The notes: generated by a model not told the origin, from the sequence alone. 64,000 bases of DNA from Sphingobacteriaceae bacterium GW460-11-11-14-LB5 (GCA_002151545.1 CP021237.1:496001-560000); one strand, 5' to 3'; positions 9,629 through 19,236 are shown, counted from the stretch's first letter. A program made the numbers and translations.

Positions 9629-10816
9629 ATGTTGCAGGCACTACTTAATAAAACAAAAGGCGATAGATGGATCTGGTTGATCATCATCCTGCTTTCGCTT
9701 ATATCTGTAATGGCAGTGTACAGTGCAACAGGTACCTTAGCCTATAAAAAAGGAGAAGCCGTAGAGAAGCTTTTGCTCACCAAGCACTTAATTTTTGTGT
9801 TGATGGGTATCGGGATGATCTATATCGCCCACCTGCTCGATTACCGCTATTATGCAGGTATTTCGAAGGTGCTGATGATTGTAACCATTCCGCTGTTGTT
9901 TTATACGCTGATATTCGGAACCAACTTAAATGATGCTTCCAGGTGGGTTAAAATACCGGTAATCGGATTAACTTTTCAAACTTCCGATTTAGCCAAGCTG
10001 GCCTTGATTACTTTTTTGGCCCGGATGCTGACCAAAAAGCAGGAAAATATTAAAAATGTTAAAGAGTCATTTATACCAATTATGGGCTCGGTTTGTGTGG
10101 TATTCGTTTTAATCGCACTGGCTAACCTGTCTACAGCATTAATGCTGTTTGGTGTAAGCATATTGCTGTTAATTATTGGTAGGATCAGTATTAAACAGAT
10201 CGCGATTGTTTGTGCAGGCGGTTTCGTACTGCTGCTGTTTGTTTTCTTTTTAGGACCAAGAAGGAAAACCTACATGTCGCGTATCAATACGTTTATACAT
10301 CCCGAGATGCAGCATTCAGATAAAACTTTCCAGGCAGATCAGGCAAAAATTGCCTTAGCTACTGGTGGTGTTTTTGGTAAAGGACCAGGTAATAGTACGC
10401 AGCGCAATTTCCTACCACACCCGTATTCCGATTTTATTTTCGCCATTATTATTGAAGAATGGGGAACTGTGGGAGGAATTGTAATCATGATACTATACCT
10501 GGTGCTTTTATACCGATGTATCAAGATCGTAACCCGAGCGCCCAAGGCCTTTGGTGCGCTGCTTGCAGCCGGACTGAGTTTCAGTCTCACCATTCAGGCC
10601 TTCGCCAATATGGCGGTAGCTGTAGGGCTGGGGCCGGTAACAGGGGTTCCGCTTCCATTGGTTAGTATGGGTGGTACATCCATGATCTTTACAAGTGTGG
10701 CTTTTGGGATTATCCTCAGCGTAAGCCGTGATGTAGAAGAAAATGCAAAACTCACACCGAAAGAAGAAAAAATAAATAATAAAATAATTGTTGGAGAGAT
10801 TCCAGCGATAGCGTAA
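9629..10816 (+). CDS. ftsW: Lipid II polymerase FtsW
   Basis: 395 residues with about ten membrane segments and SEDS-family motifs such as NASTA-like NLSTALMLFG, HPYSDFIFAIIIEEWG and GPVTGVPLPLVSMGGTS. FtsW polymerises septal glycan strands and works with FtsI. Its place between murD and murG is standard. AGGAGG lies at 9616-9621, 8 bases before the ATG, an unusually good Shine-Dalgarno sequence for this genome. The C-terminal tail is short and charged. Confidence 0.95.
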   Translation: MLQALLNKTKGDRWIWLIIILLSLISVMAVYSATGTLAYKKGEAVEKLLLTKHLIFVLMGIGMIYIAHLLDYRYYAGISKVLMIVTIPLLFYTLIFGTNLNDASRWVKIPVIGLTFQTSDLAKLALITFLARMLTKKQENIKNVKESFIPIMGSVCVVFVLIALANLSTALMLFGVSILLLIIGRISIKQIAIVCAGGFVLLLFVFFLGPRRKTYMSRINTFIHPEMQHSDKTFQADQAKIALATGGVFGKGPGNSTQRNFLPHPYSDFIFAIIIEEWGTVGGIVIMILYLVLLYRCIKIVTRAPKAFGALLAAGLSFSLTIQAFANMAVAVGLGPVTGVPLPLVSMGGTSMIFTSVAFGIILSVSRDVEENAKLTPKEEKINNKIIVGEIPAIA

Positions 10817-10900
10817 TTAATGATTGTATTATAGAATGTAATGATTGCTGTTAAGTACTCACTCAATCAAAATTCACTCATTTAATAATTAAGAAATAAA

Positions 10901-12004
10901 ATGAATAATTCCCCAAAAATTATCATATCAGGTGGTGGCACCGGCGGGCATATTTTTCCCGCCGTGGCCATAGCCAATGCGCTAAAACGCATGGTGCCAG
11001 CCTGTGAAATTTTGTTTGTGGGTGCTATAGGTCGAATGGAAATGGAAAAAGTTCCTGCAGCCGGATATAAAATTATAGGATTGAATATTAGCGGGATGCA
11101 ACGTGGCTCGATTATTAAAAATCTGGCGCTCCCCTTTAAGGTAATCGGTAGCGTGCGCAAAGCCATGCAGATTATTAATGATTTTAAACCCGATGCCGTA
11201 GTAGGTGTGGGTGGTTATGCCTCAGGGCCGCTATTGTATGCAGCCTCTTTGAAAGGAATTCCTTACCTCATACAGGAACAGAATTCTTATGCCGGAATAA
11301 CCAATAAGTGGTTAGGTAAAAAAGCTTCGAAAATCTGTGTCGCCTTTGATGACATGGATCAGTTTTTTCCGGCGGATAGAATTTTGAAAACAGGGAATCC
11401 TGTCCGCCAGGAAGTGGTGGATATAAAAGGCAAACATTTTCAGGGCGCCGAACTGTTAAAACTCGATCCATTGAAAAAGACCATTATGGTTACCGGTGGA
11501 AGTTTGGGCGCAGGCACATTGAACAAAGCAATTGAAAAACATTTACCAGCTATTCTTGCACAAGATGTACAGGTGATCTGGCAAACAGGTAAATATTACT
11601 ACAAAGGGATTATAGAAAGATTGGGCTTAGACTATCACCCCAATGTTCGCATCCTGGAGTTTTTAAATAAAATGGATCTGGCTTATGCCGCAGCGGATGT
11701 GATTGTGAGCCGGGCAGGTGCCGGAACCATAGCAGAACTTTGTTTAATTAAAAAACCGGTGATACTGGTGCCTTCGCCAAATGTAGCAGAAGACCATCAA
11801 ACTAAAAATGCGATGGCCCTGGTTAAAAACGGAGCAGCAATATTAATTAACGACCGCTCTGCAGAAGATACCCTGGTTAAAGAAGCATTAGCCCTGTTAA
11901 ACAATAAAGAGCAGTGCGAAACGCTTGCCGAAAATTTAGCTAAGATGGCATTGCCAGAAGCAGATGAAATTATTGCGAACGAAGTATTGAAATTGATTAA
12001 GTAA
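10901..12004 (+). CDS. murG: Lipid II-forming GlcNAc transferase MurG
   Basis: 367 residues, GT-B fold. GGGTGGHIFPA near residue 8 is the N-terminal glycine loop, and the donor-binding part includes GGSLGAGTLN and SRAGAGTIAEL. It adds GlcNAc to lipid I on the cytoplasmic face of the membrane. The 84-base gap after ftsW holds degenerate short repeats (AATGATTG twice, CACTCA twice) rather than a gene. Confidence 0.95.
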   Translation: MNNSPKIIISGGGTGGHIFPAVAIANALKRMVPACEILFVGAIGRMEMEKVPAAGYKIIGLNISGMQRGSIIKNLALPFKVIGSVRKAMQIINDFKPDAVVGVGGYASGPLLYAASLKGIPYLIQEQNSYAGITNKWLGKKASKICVAFDDMDQFFPADRILKTGNPVRQEVVDIKGKHFQGAELLKLDPLKKTIMVTGGSLGAGTLNKAIEKHLPAILAQDVQVIWQTGKYYYKGIIERLGLDYHPNVRILEFLNKMDLAYAAADVIVSRAGAGTIAELCLIKKPVILVPSPNVAEDHQTKNAMALVKNGAAILINDRSAEDTLVKEALALLNNKEQCETLAENLAKMALPEADEIIANEVLKLIK

Positions 12005-12084
12005 AGATATGAGAAACTAGATGTAGGATATGAGTTCAGACTATTTGTCTAGTGCCTCAAATCTCCCATCTCAAATCTAATAAA
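12005..12084 (+). repeat. Heptad-period, self-complementary tract between murG and murC
   Basis: The right arm has ATCTCCC, ATCTCAA, ATCTAAT at 7-base steps just before the murC ATG. The left arm (GATATGAG ... GATATGAG) is a rough reverse complement of it, so the tract could fold into one imperfect hairpin around 12040-12050. It overlaps an in-frame upstream GTG (12052), which argues that murC does not start there. Confidence 0.55.
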
Positions 12085-13440
12085 ATGGAACTAAGTAAAA
12101 TAAATAGGGTTTTCTTTGTAGGTATCGGTGGTATCGGCATGAGTGCGCTTGCCCGTTATTTTGCTAAACGCGGACAGGTAGTTTGTGGTTACGATAAAAC
12201 CAGGACCAGGCTGACCGAAACCTTAGAGCAGGAAGGCATTCTCATTACTTATCTTGATGAAGCCTCTTCGCTGCCTTGTGCATTTTTGGATAATCATGAT
12301 GATACCCTCGTGGTTTACACCCCGGCGATTCCAAAAGATTCCAAAATTTTAAACCATTTTATAAGTAAAGGTTTCGCGCTTAAAAAGCGTTCTGAGGTTT
12401 TAGGGATTATCAGTAAAGGGATGTTCTGTATTGCGGTTGCGGGTACGCATGGCAAAACTACGACATCTTCTATTGTTGCACATATTTTAAAAGATACCGG
12501 CTACGATTGTACGGCCTTTTTAGGCGGGATAACCAGTAACTATAACAGTAATGTGCTTTTTGGGAAAAACAACGTGGTAGTGGTAGAAGCTGATGAATAT
12601 GATCGTTCGTTTCTAACCCTGCACCCGGATGTGGCCGTAGTAACCTCAATGGATGCCGATCATTTGGATATTTATGGCGATAAAAGCCATCTGGAAGAAT
12701 CTTTCCGTTTGTTTGCCGGCCAGTTGAAAGCCGAAGGGGTACTTTATGCACATGAAGGATTACCGCTGGAAAAAAGCATCAGTTATGCCGCAAGTTCAAC
12801 AGCAACAGCGAGGGCGGAAAATTTAAGGGTAGAAGGATCGAAATTTGTTTTTGATTATACCGATAGCACCCAAAGTGTCAAAGACATCAGTTTAATGCTT
12901 CCCGGTAAGCACAATGTCGAAAATACAACGGTTGCCATTGCTATTGCCTTACAGCTAGGTATCGATGCTGAAAAAGTAAAACAAGCGGTTGCAAACTTCA
13001 AGGGTGTTAAACGCCGCTTCGAATATATTGTGAATAATGGCAGTCAGATTTATATTGATGATTATGCACATCATCCTGAAGAACTGAGGGCTTGTTTTGA
13101 TGCCGTGAGGCAGTTGTACCCTGATAAAAAGTTAACCGTAATTTTTCAGCCGCATCTGTTCACACGGACAAGGGATTTTGCAGATGAATTTGCAAAAGTT
13201 TTAAGCACTGCCGACGAACTGATGTTACTGGAGATTTATCCGGCGAGAGAATTGCCCATTGAAGGGATAAATTCACAGTTTTTATTGGATAAAATCACTT
13301 TAGCAGATAAGAAAATATGTGGAAAAGATTTTGTGGTTCAGCAGGTTAAGAACACAAAACCTGAATTAATTTTAACAGTGGGTGCGGGAGATATCGATAC
13401 GATTATCGAGCCCCTTAAAAATATATTAAACAATGCTTAA
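12085..13440 (+). CDS. murC: UDP-MurNAc L-alanine ligase MurC
   Basis: 451 residues from ATG 12085 (MELSKINRVFFVGIGGIGMS). ATP loop AGTHGKTTTSS near residue 118, and the family motifs EADEYDRSFL and YIDDYAHHPEEL follow. It adds L-alanine to UDP-MurNAc, the first Mur ligase step. A GTG 33 bases upstream is also in frame, but the extra residues come from the repeat tract, so the ATG is preferred. Its end overlaps ftsQ by 8 bases. Confidence 0.95.
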   Translation: MELSKINRVFFVGIGGIGMSALARYFAKRGQVVCGYDKTRTRLTETLEQEGILITYLDEASSLPCAFLDNHDDTLVVYTPAIPKDSKILNHFISKGFALKKRSEVLGIISKGMFCIAVAGTHGKTTTSSIVAHILKDTGYDCTAFLGGITSNYNSNVLFGKNNVVVVEADEYDRSFLTLHPDVAVVTSMDADHLDIYGDKSHLEESFRLFAGQLKAEGVLYAHEGLPLEKSISYAASSTATARAENLRVEGSKFVFDYTDSTQSVKDISLMLPGKHNVENTTVAIAIALQLGIDAEKVKQAVANFKGVKRRFEYIVNNGSQIYIDDYAHHPEELRACFDAVRQLYPDKKLTVIFQPHLFTRTRDFADEFAKVLSTADELMLLEIYPARELPIEGINSQFLLDKITLADKKICGKDFVVQQVKNTKPELILTVGAGDIDTIIEPLKNILNNA

Positions 13441-14683
13441 ACGGATAAACTGGAGCGCAATTTTTACTGGCTTTGTCTGGCTGATCAGCCTGGCAGGGGT
13501 GGTGGTGCTTTTGAGTTTTATCAATGTGAAGAAACAGACGGTTAAATGTACCGATGTTAAGATTTTAATTCCAGGCGCTGATAATTTTATTGAGCGTGAA
13601 GAAATTGATGCCATTTTAAAAGAAGATCAGGGTGTGCTTTTAGGGCGTAACCTCGAAAACATCAATATTCATAAGATCGAGAAAAAACTGCAGTCTAATC
13701 CTTACATCGGCTTTGCCAAGGTATATGTAGATATGGATGGAGTACTGCACATCGAAGTAAAACAACGCCAGCCTATCCTTCGTATATTGAACGAAAACGG
13801 GCAGGACTTTTACATTGATAATGATGGATTGAAAATGCCTATTTCTTCAAACTTCACTGCTAATGTACTTGTGGCAACAGGACATATTACAGAAGTTTTT
13901 GGAAGTCGTGTAGATACCCTGCATACCCAACTGGCAAGAGATTTATATAAAACTGCTCAGTACATTAAAAAAGATACCCTTTGGGATTCGCAGATTGAGC
14001 AGATTGTGGTTGATCAGAAAAACGACATCGAACTGATACCAAGGGTCGGTAATCAGCGGATTGTTTTGGGTAATGCCGATTCGCTGGAGAAGAAAATGAA
14101 GAACCTGTTATTGTTTTATAAAAAAGCAATGCCTCAGGTAGGCTGGGATACTTATAAAACCATCAATATTAAATATACCAACCAGATTGTTTGCGAAAAA
14201 AGAGATTCGACAGAATTAGGAAAAAAAGCAAAAACAATTTCTGCCGCCGATAGTTTGAGGATACAGCGAAACGTGACCGATTCATTAATCAAGAGTACAA
14301 TTGTTGCTGCGATGGATGACCGGCCTGAGGCAGATGAAGCAGAGAAGGAAGCGCCCAAAAAGCCCGAACCTAAAAAAGTGGAACCAAAAAAGGTAGAAGC
14401 ACCTAAAGCTGAAGTGAAAAAGGCAGAGCCCAAAAAAGCTGAAGTAAAAACAGTAGTGCCTAAAAAAACGGAACCCATTAAAACAGAAGTAAAAAAGCCG
14501 GCAGTTACGCAGGCCACTAAACCAAAGGAAACAAAACCTGCGGATAAAAAAGAAAAACCGAAGCAAACGGTAACAACACAGCCAAAGCCGGCAAAATCTG
14601 AGGCAGATTTAAAAAAACAGAGAGAGGCAAGAGAGAAAGAAATCAGGGCCCTGGAAAAACAGTATAAAACTCAGCAAAATTAA
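13433..14683 (+). CDS. ftsQ: Division protein FtsQ with a long Lys/Pro/Glu tail
   Basis: 416 residues: one N-terminal membrane helix (about 8-30), a POTRA-like region (about 35-105) and the FtsQ beta domain to about residue 260. From about residue 300 the protein turns into a low-complexity tail of PKK, EPKK and EVKK units up to the end. Typical FtsQ proteins are 250-300 residues, so the tail is an add-on of about 115 residues, predicted periplasmic. FtsQ recruits FtsL/FtsB and regulates FtsWI. Overlaps murC; the gap to ftsA is 5 bases. Confidence 0.9.
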   Translation: MLKRINWSAIFTGFVWLISLAGVVVLLSFINVKKQTVKCTDVKILIPGADNFIEREEIDAILKEDQGVLLGRNLENINIHKIEKKLQSNPYIGFAKVYVDMDGVLHIEVKQRQPILRILNENGQDFYIDNDGLKMPISSNFTANVLVATGHITEVFGSRVDTLHTQLARDLYKTAQYIKKDTLWDSQIEQIVVDQKNDIELIPRVGNQRIVLGNADSLEKKMKNLLLFYKKAMPQVGWDTYKTINIKYTNQIVCEKRDSTELGKKAKTISAADSLRIQRNVTDSLIKSTIVAAMDDRPEADEAEKEAPKKPEPKKVEPKKVEAPKAEVKKAEPKKAEVKTVVPKKTEPIKTEVKKPAVTQATKPKETKPADKKEKPKQTVTTQPKPAKSEADLKKQREAREKEIRALEKQYKTQQN

Positions 14684-14688
14684 CGAAT

Positions 14689-16047
14689 ATGGACAAGGCA
14701 AAATTTACCAGTCAGTCGCCCATTGTAGTAGGATTGGATATCGGTACTACAAAAATTTGTGTTATCGTTGGTCGTAGAACACAACACGGTAAGATAGAAA
14801 TCTTAGGAATAGGCAAAGCAGAATCGGCGGGTGTGACACGTGGAGTGGTTTCTAACATTCAAAAAACCGTGCAGGGTATTGCTCAAGCAGTTGAAGTAGC
14901 AAGCGGACAATCTAATGTAGAGATACAGGTGGTGAATGTGGGTATTGCTGGTCAGCACATTAAGAGCTTACAGCACAGAGGAATTTTAACAAGAAGAGAA
15001 TTAAATAACGAAATCGGTAAAAAAGATATCGATAAGTTAATTGATGATATGTTTAAACTGGTAATGCCACCGGGTGAGGAGATCATCCATGTATTACCAC
15101 AGGAATTTACCATCGATAACGAGCCGGGAATCAAAGATCCGATTGGTATGGCAGGGGTTCGCCTTGAAGCTAACTTCCATATCATTTCAGGTCAGGTTAC
15201 GGCTGTAAAAAATATTATCAAATGTGTAAACAATGCAGGCTTGCAAACTCAGGATTTAATTCTTGAGCCATTGGCTTCTTCTGAATCGGTGTTGAGCGAG
15301 GAAGAAAAAGAAGCTGGTATTGCATTGGTTGATATTGGTGGTGGTACTACAGATATTGCCATTTTCCACGAAGGTATTATTCGTCACACAGCAGTGATCC
15401 CTTTTGGTGGCAATAGTGTTACCGAAGATATCAGAGAGGGTTGCTCTGTTATGCGTAACCAGGCTGAGTTGTTAAAAACACGTTTTGGTTCGGCATTGGC
15501 TGAGGAGAATAAGGAAAACGAAATTATTTGCGTTCCGGGTTTACGTGGCCGCGAACCAAAAGAAATTTCGGTTAAAAACCTGGCTTACGTGATTCAGGCC
15601 CGTATGGAAGAAATTATTGAACACGTATATTACGAAATCAAATCTTCCGGATACGAGAAAAAACTGATCGGTGGTATTGTAATTACCGGAGGTGGTGCTT
15701 TATTAAAACACTTGTCTCAGGCGGTTGAATATGTAACCGGTTTAGATTGCCGTATTGGTTACCCGAACGAGCATTTATCTAAATATGAAGATATGCCTAA
15801 AGCCATTTACGATGACCTGAAAAGCCCGATGTATGCAACCAGTGTTGGCTTGCTGATCAAAGGAATCCAGAAAGCAGAAGAGTTAATTGAAGAAATGAAA
15901 CAGCCCGGTGTTTTTGTAGAAAAACCAAAAACAGCAAAAGAAAAAGAGAAACGAGGACCAGGTTTGTTTGATAAATTACTGGCAAAAACAAGAACTTTCA
16001 TTCAGGATGACATGAATGTAAGCGATGAAGATTACTTAAAAAGTTAA
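14689..16047 (+). CDS. ftsA: Actin-like division protein FtsA
   Basis: 452 residues. Actin-fold ATPase motifs: GLDIGTTKICVIVG (about 14-27), ALVDIGGGTTDIAIF near 213 and ITGGGALLKHL near 330. The SHS2/1C subdomain sits between the first two. FtsA links FtsZ filaments to the membrane, normally through a C-terminal amphipathic helix; here the end (GLFDKLLAKTRTFIQDDMN) can form such a helix followed by an acidic tail. Confidence 0.95.
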   Translation: MDKAKFTSQSPIVVGLDIGTTKICVIVGRRTQHGKIEILGIGKAESAGVTRGVVSNIQKTVQGIAQAVEVASGQSNVEIQVVNVGIAGQHIKSLQHRGILTRRELNNEIGKKDIDKLIDDMFKLVMPPGEEIIHVLPQEFTIDNEPGIKDPIGMAGVRLEANFHIISGQVTAVKNIIKCVNNAGLQTQDLILEPLASSESVLSEEEKEAGIALVDIGGGTTDIAIFHEGIIRHTAVIPFGGNSVTEDIREGCSVMRNQAELLKTRFGSALAEENKENEIICVPGLRGREPKEISVKNLAYVIQARMEEIIEHVYYEIKSSGYEKKLIGGIVITGGGALLKHLSQAVEYVTGLDCRIGYPNEHLSKYEDMPKAIYDDLKSPMYATSVGLLIKGIQKAEELIEEMKQPGVFVEKPKTAKEKEKRGPGLFDKLLAKTRTFIQDDMNVSDEDYLKS

Positions 16048-16177
16048 TTATTTTTCCACAAAAGATGAGTTTTCCACATTATTAACAGTTGTGGAAAACG
16101 TCTGTTGAAAAAGTGTTAATATTACATTGAGTAATGAACAGAATTTAAAAATTTTTAAACAACTGATTCATAAAGAT
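16048..16177 (+). promoter_or_regulatory. ftsA-ftsZ spacer with three DnaA-box-like sites
   Basis: TTTTCCACA at 16052-16060 and 16070-16078 and its complement TGTGGAAAA at 16090-16098 all match the DnaA-box form TTWTNCACA. The second and third are arms of a perfect 10-bp inverted repeat (16069-16078 and 16090-16099, 11-base loop), which could also be an RNA hairpin in the ftsZ leader. AAAGTGT, like the MraZ box, is at 16110-16116. Either DnaA or attenuation could adjust ftsZ expression here. Confidence 0.5.
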
Positions 16178-17809
16178 ATGCAGTTCGAAATGTTAAAAGA
16201 TAAGTCTTCAATCATCAAGGTAATTGGTGTTGGAGGCGGTGGCGGCAACGCAGTGAACCATATGTACCTGTCTGGTATTACTGGTGTGGATTTTATTATT
16301 TGTAATACAGATGCCCAGGCTTTGGAATCTAGCCCTATACCTAACAAGGTACAATTAGGTGCTAGCTTAACCGAAGGAATGGGGGCTGGTTCTATTCCTG
16401 AGGTTGGTAAAAACTCAGCTATAGAGAATATAGATGATATTAAGGCAATGTTAGGTAGTACAACCAAAATGCTTTTTATTACAGCAGGAATGGGTGGTGG
16501 TACCGGAACAGGTGCTTCTCCAATCATTGCAAAAGCAGCTAAAGAACTTGATATTTTAACTGTGGCCATCATTACTACACCATTTTCTTTCGAAGGAAAA
16601 AGACGTAGACTGCAGGCCGACGAGGGAATGGAAGAGTTGAAGAAATACGTAGATTCTTACCTGGTGATCTCTAACGATCGCCTGCGCGAAATCTTCGGAA
16701 ACTTAACCCTGGGTTCTGCATTTGGTCAGGCCGACGATATTTTAACGACGGCAGCAAAAGGTATTGCAGAGATTATTACGGTGCCAGGTTATATCAACGT
16801 GGATTTTAAAGATGTGCGTACGGTAATGAAAGATAGTGGCGTAGCCATTATGGGTAGTTTTGCCGCTGAGGGCGAAGACCGTGCATTACAGGCTGTAGAG
16901 GGCGCTTTGGCTTCTCCATTATTAAAAGATAACGAAATCGAAGGTGCCCGTTACATTTTATTGAACATCAGCTCTGGTTTACGTGAAGTAACCATGGATG
17001 AGGTTTCGATCATTACGGATTACATTCAGGAGAAAGCCGGTTTGTCGGCTGATTTAATCTGGGGTAACTGTACCGACGAATCTTTAAGCGATAAACTTTC
17101 GGTAACCATTATTGCTACAGGTTTCCAAACATCAGAAGAACGCGTAAACGAAGAAAAAAATAAAAAGAAAATATCACTTTTAACACCTGAAGAAGCGCCG
17201 TTGGTTCGTCCCGTTGAACCAGTAAATTCTTTCATTCAGCCTAAAACAACGCCATCTTACGAGCCTGTTTTAAAAACGAAGGAAGAAGTTTCGCAGGCAG
17301 ATCTTTTTGGTGGTATGTTCAATAAATCTGAGCCTCAAAAGGTTCAGGAGCCAGAAAATAACGTGGTTCGCCATACTTTGATGGAGGAAGAATCTCAGGT
17401 AGAAGAAGTACAGGAAACTGGTTTTGAGTTTGAAGTAAAATTAGCTGAAACTAATTTTGTATTCGAAACACCGGTTGCCCAAATGCCGCCAATGCCTGAG
17501 CCTGAACCAGAAATCGAAATGCCGGTTGTAGGTTTAGACGACGACAAAAGTGATGAATCGATGGAAGAGCAATTAAAAAAATCTAAAGAACGTATCTTAC
17601 GTTTGAAAGATTTAAGTATGAAATTGCGTACCACCAATGGTTTACAGGAATTGGAAAACGAACCTGCTTACAAACGCAAACAAATGCAGTTGCAGCAAGT
17701 TCAGCATTCTTCAGAATCGCAGGTGAGCAGGTTTACTTTAAGCAACGATCAGGACGGTGGTACTGAGATCAGACCGAACAATTCTTTCTTGCACGATAAC
17801 GTTGATTAA
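16178..17809 (+). CDS. ftsZ: Division GTPase FtsZ
   Basis: 543 residues from ATG 16178 (MQFEMLKDKSSIIKVIGVGG). Tubulin-like GTP motif GGGTGTG (in ITAGMGGGTGTGASP), the GKRRRLQADEG region and an ordered core to about residue 320. A long acidic, Pro/Glu-rich linker and a conserved-looking tail (LRTTNGLQELENEPAYKRKQ) follow, so it is longer than the roughly 380 residues of E. coli FtsZ, as usual in Bacteroidota. A TTG 51 bases upstream is in frame but adds non-family residues. It ends the dcw cluster. Confidence 0.95.
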   Translation: MQFEMLKDKSSIIKVIGVGGGGGNAVNHMYLSGITGVDFIICNTDAQALESSPIPNKVQLGASLTEGMGAGSIPEVGKNSAIENIDDIKAMLGSTTKMLFITAGMGGGTGTGASPIIAKAAKELDILTVAIITTPFSFEGKRRRLQADEGMEELKKYVDSYLVISNDRLREIFGNLTLGSAFGQADDILTTAAKGIAEIITVPGYINVDFKDVRTVMKDSGVAIMGSFAAEGEDRALQAVEGALASPLLKDNEIEGARYILLNISSGLREVTMDEVSIITDYIQEKAGLSADLIWGNCTDESLSDKLSVTIIATGFQTSEERVNEEKNKKKISLLTPEEAPLVRPVEPVNSFIQPKTTPSYEPVLKTKEEVSQADLFGGMFNKSEPQKVQEPENNVVRHTLMEEESQVEEVQETGFEFEVKLAETNFVFETPVAQMPPMPEPEPEIEMPVVGLDDDKSDESMEEQLKKSKERILRLKDLSMKLRTTNGLQELENEPAYKRKQMQLQQVQHSSESQVSRFTLSNDQDGGTEIRPNNSFLHDNVD

Positions 17810-17830
17810 AACAAACCAAATATAATTTTA

Positions 17831-17859
17831 AAGCCCCGATGTAAAATCGGGGCTTTTTT
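17831..17859 (+). terminator. Terminator of the dcw cluster
   Basis: AAGCCCCGAT (17831-17840) pairs perfectly with ATCGGGGCTT (17846-17855) around a 5-base loop, followed by a run of T. This is a strong intrinsic terminator 22 bases after the ftsZ stop. Confidence 0.92.
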
Positions 17860-17975
17860 GGCATAAAATTGGAGTGTTAAAAAATCTTAATTAACACCTA
17901 AAAGATCATTAGGTTGATTTTAAGACGAATAAAGCTTAAATTCGCAAAATTTTATTATAAAAAACACATAATACA

Positions 17976-19217
17976 TTGGATATATTTGATAAGATAGCAA
18001 AGCACATGGGGCCACTTGGCCAACACCAGAAATGGTCTCATGGGTATTTCTCATTTCCAAAATTAGAGGGAGAAATTGCACCTCACATGCAGTTTCGTGG
18101 AAAAGAGCATTTGGTTTGGAGTTTAAATAACTACTTAGGCTTAGCCAATCACCCGGAAGTTAGAAAAGCAGATGAAGAAGCTGCTGCAAAATTTGGTATG
18201 GCTTACCCGATGGGTGCCCGTATGATGAGCGGTAACTCAAACTATCACGAACAGCTGGAGCAAGAACTTGCAGAATTTGTAGGCAAACCTGATGCATTTT
18301 TATTAAACTACGGATATCAGGGTATGGTATCTATCATCGATACCTTAGTTGATCGGAATGATGTGGTGGTATATGATGCAGAATCGCATGCCTGTATTGT
18401 AGATGGATTACGTTTACACATGGGTAAACGATTTGTTTACAAACATAATGATATTGAAAGTGCCCGTAAGCAATTAGAGCGTGCAACCAAACTGGTTGAA
18501 GAAACTGGTGGCGGTATTCTTTTAATTACGGAAGGTGTTTTCGGAATGAGCGGTGCCCAGGGTAAATTAAAGGAAATTGTTGACCTTAAAAAAGATTTCA
18601 ACTTCCGTATCCTGGTTGATGATGCACATGGTTTTGGCACAATGGGTAAAACCGGTGCGGGTACACACGAAGCACAAGACTGTATTGAAGGAATTGATGT
18701 TTACTTTGGAACCTTCGCCAAATCAATGGCAGGTATTGGTGCTTTCGTTGCTTCAACAGAACAAATTACCAACTTCTTAAGGTATAACATGCGTTCTCAG
18801 ACTTTTGCTAAGGCATTACCTATGCCAATGGTAATCGGTTTGTTAAAACGCTTAGAATTGCTAAAAAGCAAGCCTGAATTAAAAGATAAACTTTGGGAAA
18901 TTGCAATGACCTTGCAAAAAGGATTACGCGAACGCGGATTCGATTTAGGGGTTACCGATTCAGTAGTTACGCCTGTTTTCTTAAAAGGTGAACTTTCTGA
19001 TGCGACTGCAATTACTTACGACTTACGCGAGAACTACAGCATCTTTTGCTCAATCGTAGTTTATCCGGTAATTCCAAAAGGCATGATTGAACTGCGTTTA
19101 ATTCCTACAGCTGTTCACACGCTGGAAGATGTACAACGTACTTTAGATGCTTTTAGCGAAGTTGCTGAAAAATTAGAAAACGGATATTATAAAGAGAATC
19201 TATTCGCTACCGTTTAA
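17976..19217 (+). CDS. spt: Serine palmitoyltransferase (alpha-oxoamine synthase family)
   Basis: 413 residues, PLP-dependent fold type I. Visible: NNYLGLANHPEV near residue 49, GARMMSGN near 80, VDDAHGFGTMG (cofactor-binding Asp and His) near 213 and FGTFAKSMAG with the Schiff-base lysine near 245. It condenses L-serine with an acyl-CoA to 3-ketodihydrosphingosine, the first sphingolipid step; sphingolipids are hallmark lipids of Sphingobacteriaceae. The reading begins at TTG 17976; the first ATG is ten codons later. KBL or BioF are alternatives by fold, but the overall sequence fits Spt better. It has its own terminator. Confidence 0.85.
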   Translation: MDIFDKIAKHMGPLGQHQKWSHGYFSFPKLEGEIAPHMQFRGKEHLVWSLNNYLGLANHPEVRKADEEAAAKFGMAYPMGARMMSGNSNYHEQLEQELAEFVGKPDAFLLNYGYQGMVSIIDTLVDRNDVVVYDAESHACIVDGLRLHMGKRFVYKHNDIESARKQLERATKLVEETGGGILLITEGVFGMSGAQGKLKEIVDLKKDFNFRILVDDAHGFGTMGKTGAGTHEAQDCIEGIDVYFGTFAKSMAGIGAFVASTEQITNFLRYNMRSQTFAKALPMPMVIGLLKRLELLKSKPELKDKLWEIAMTLQKGLRERGFDLGVTDSVVTPVFLKGELSDATAITYDLRENYSIFCSIVVYPVIPKGMIELRLIPTAVHTLEDVQRTLDAFSEVAEKLENGYYKENLFATV

Positions 19218-19236
19218 GATCAATGAAAATTTTACA

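Noticed and set aside
12052-12084. GTG start 33 bases upstream for murC
   Set aside because: The extension is encoded by the heptad tract, while ATG 12085 gives the normal MurC N-terminus.
14152-14566. Long minus-strand frames opposite the ftsQ tail
   Set aside because: They are a by-product of the AAA/AAG-rich Lys/Pro tail on the plus strand; Phe/Leu-rich repeats without a start context.
16127-16177. TTG start 51 bases upstream for ftsZ
   Set aside because: Extra residues are not FtsZ-like, and ATG 16178 gives the familiar N-terminus before the GTPase core.
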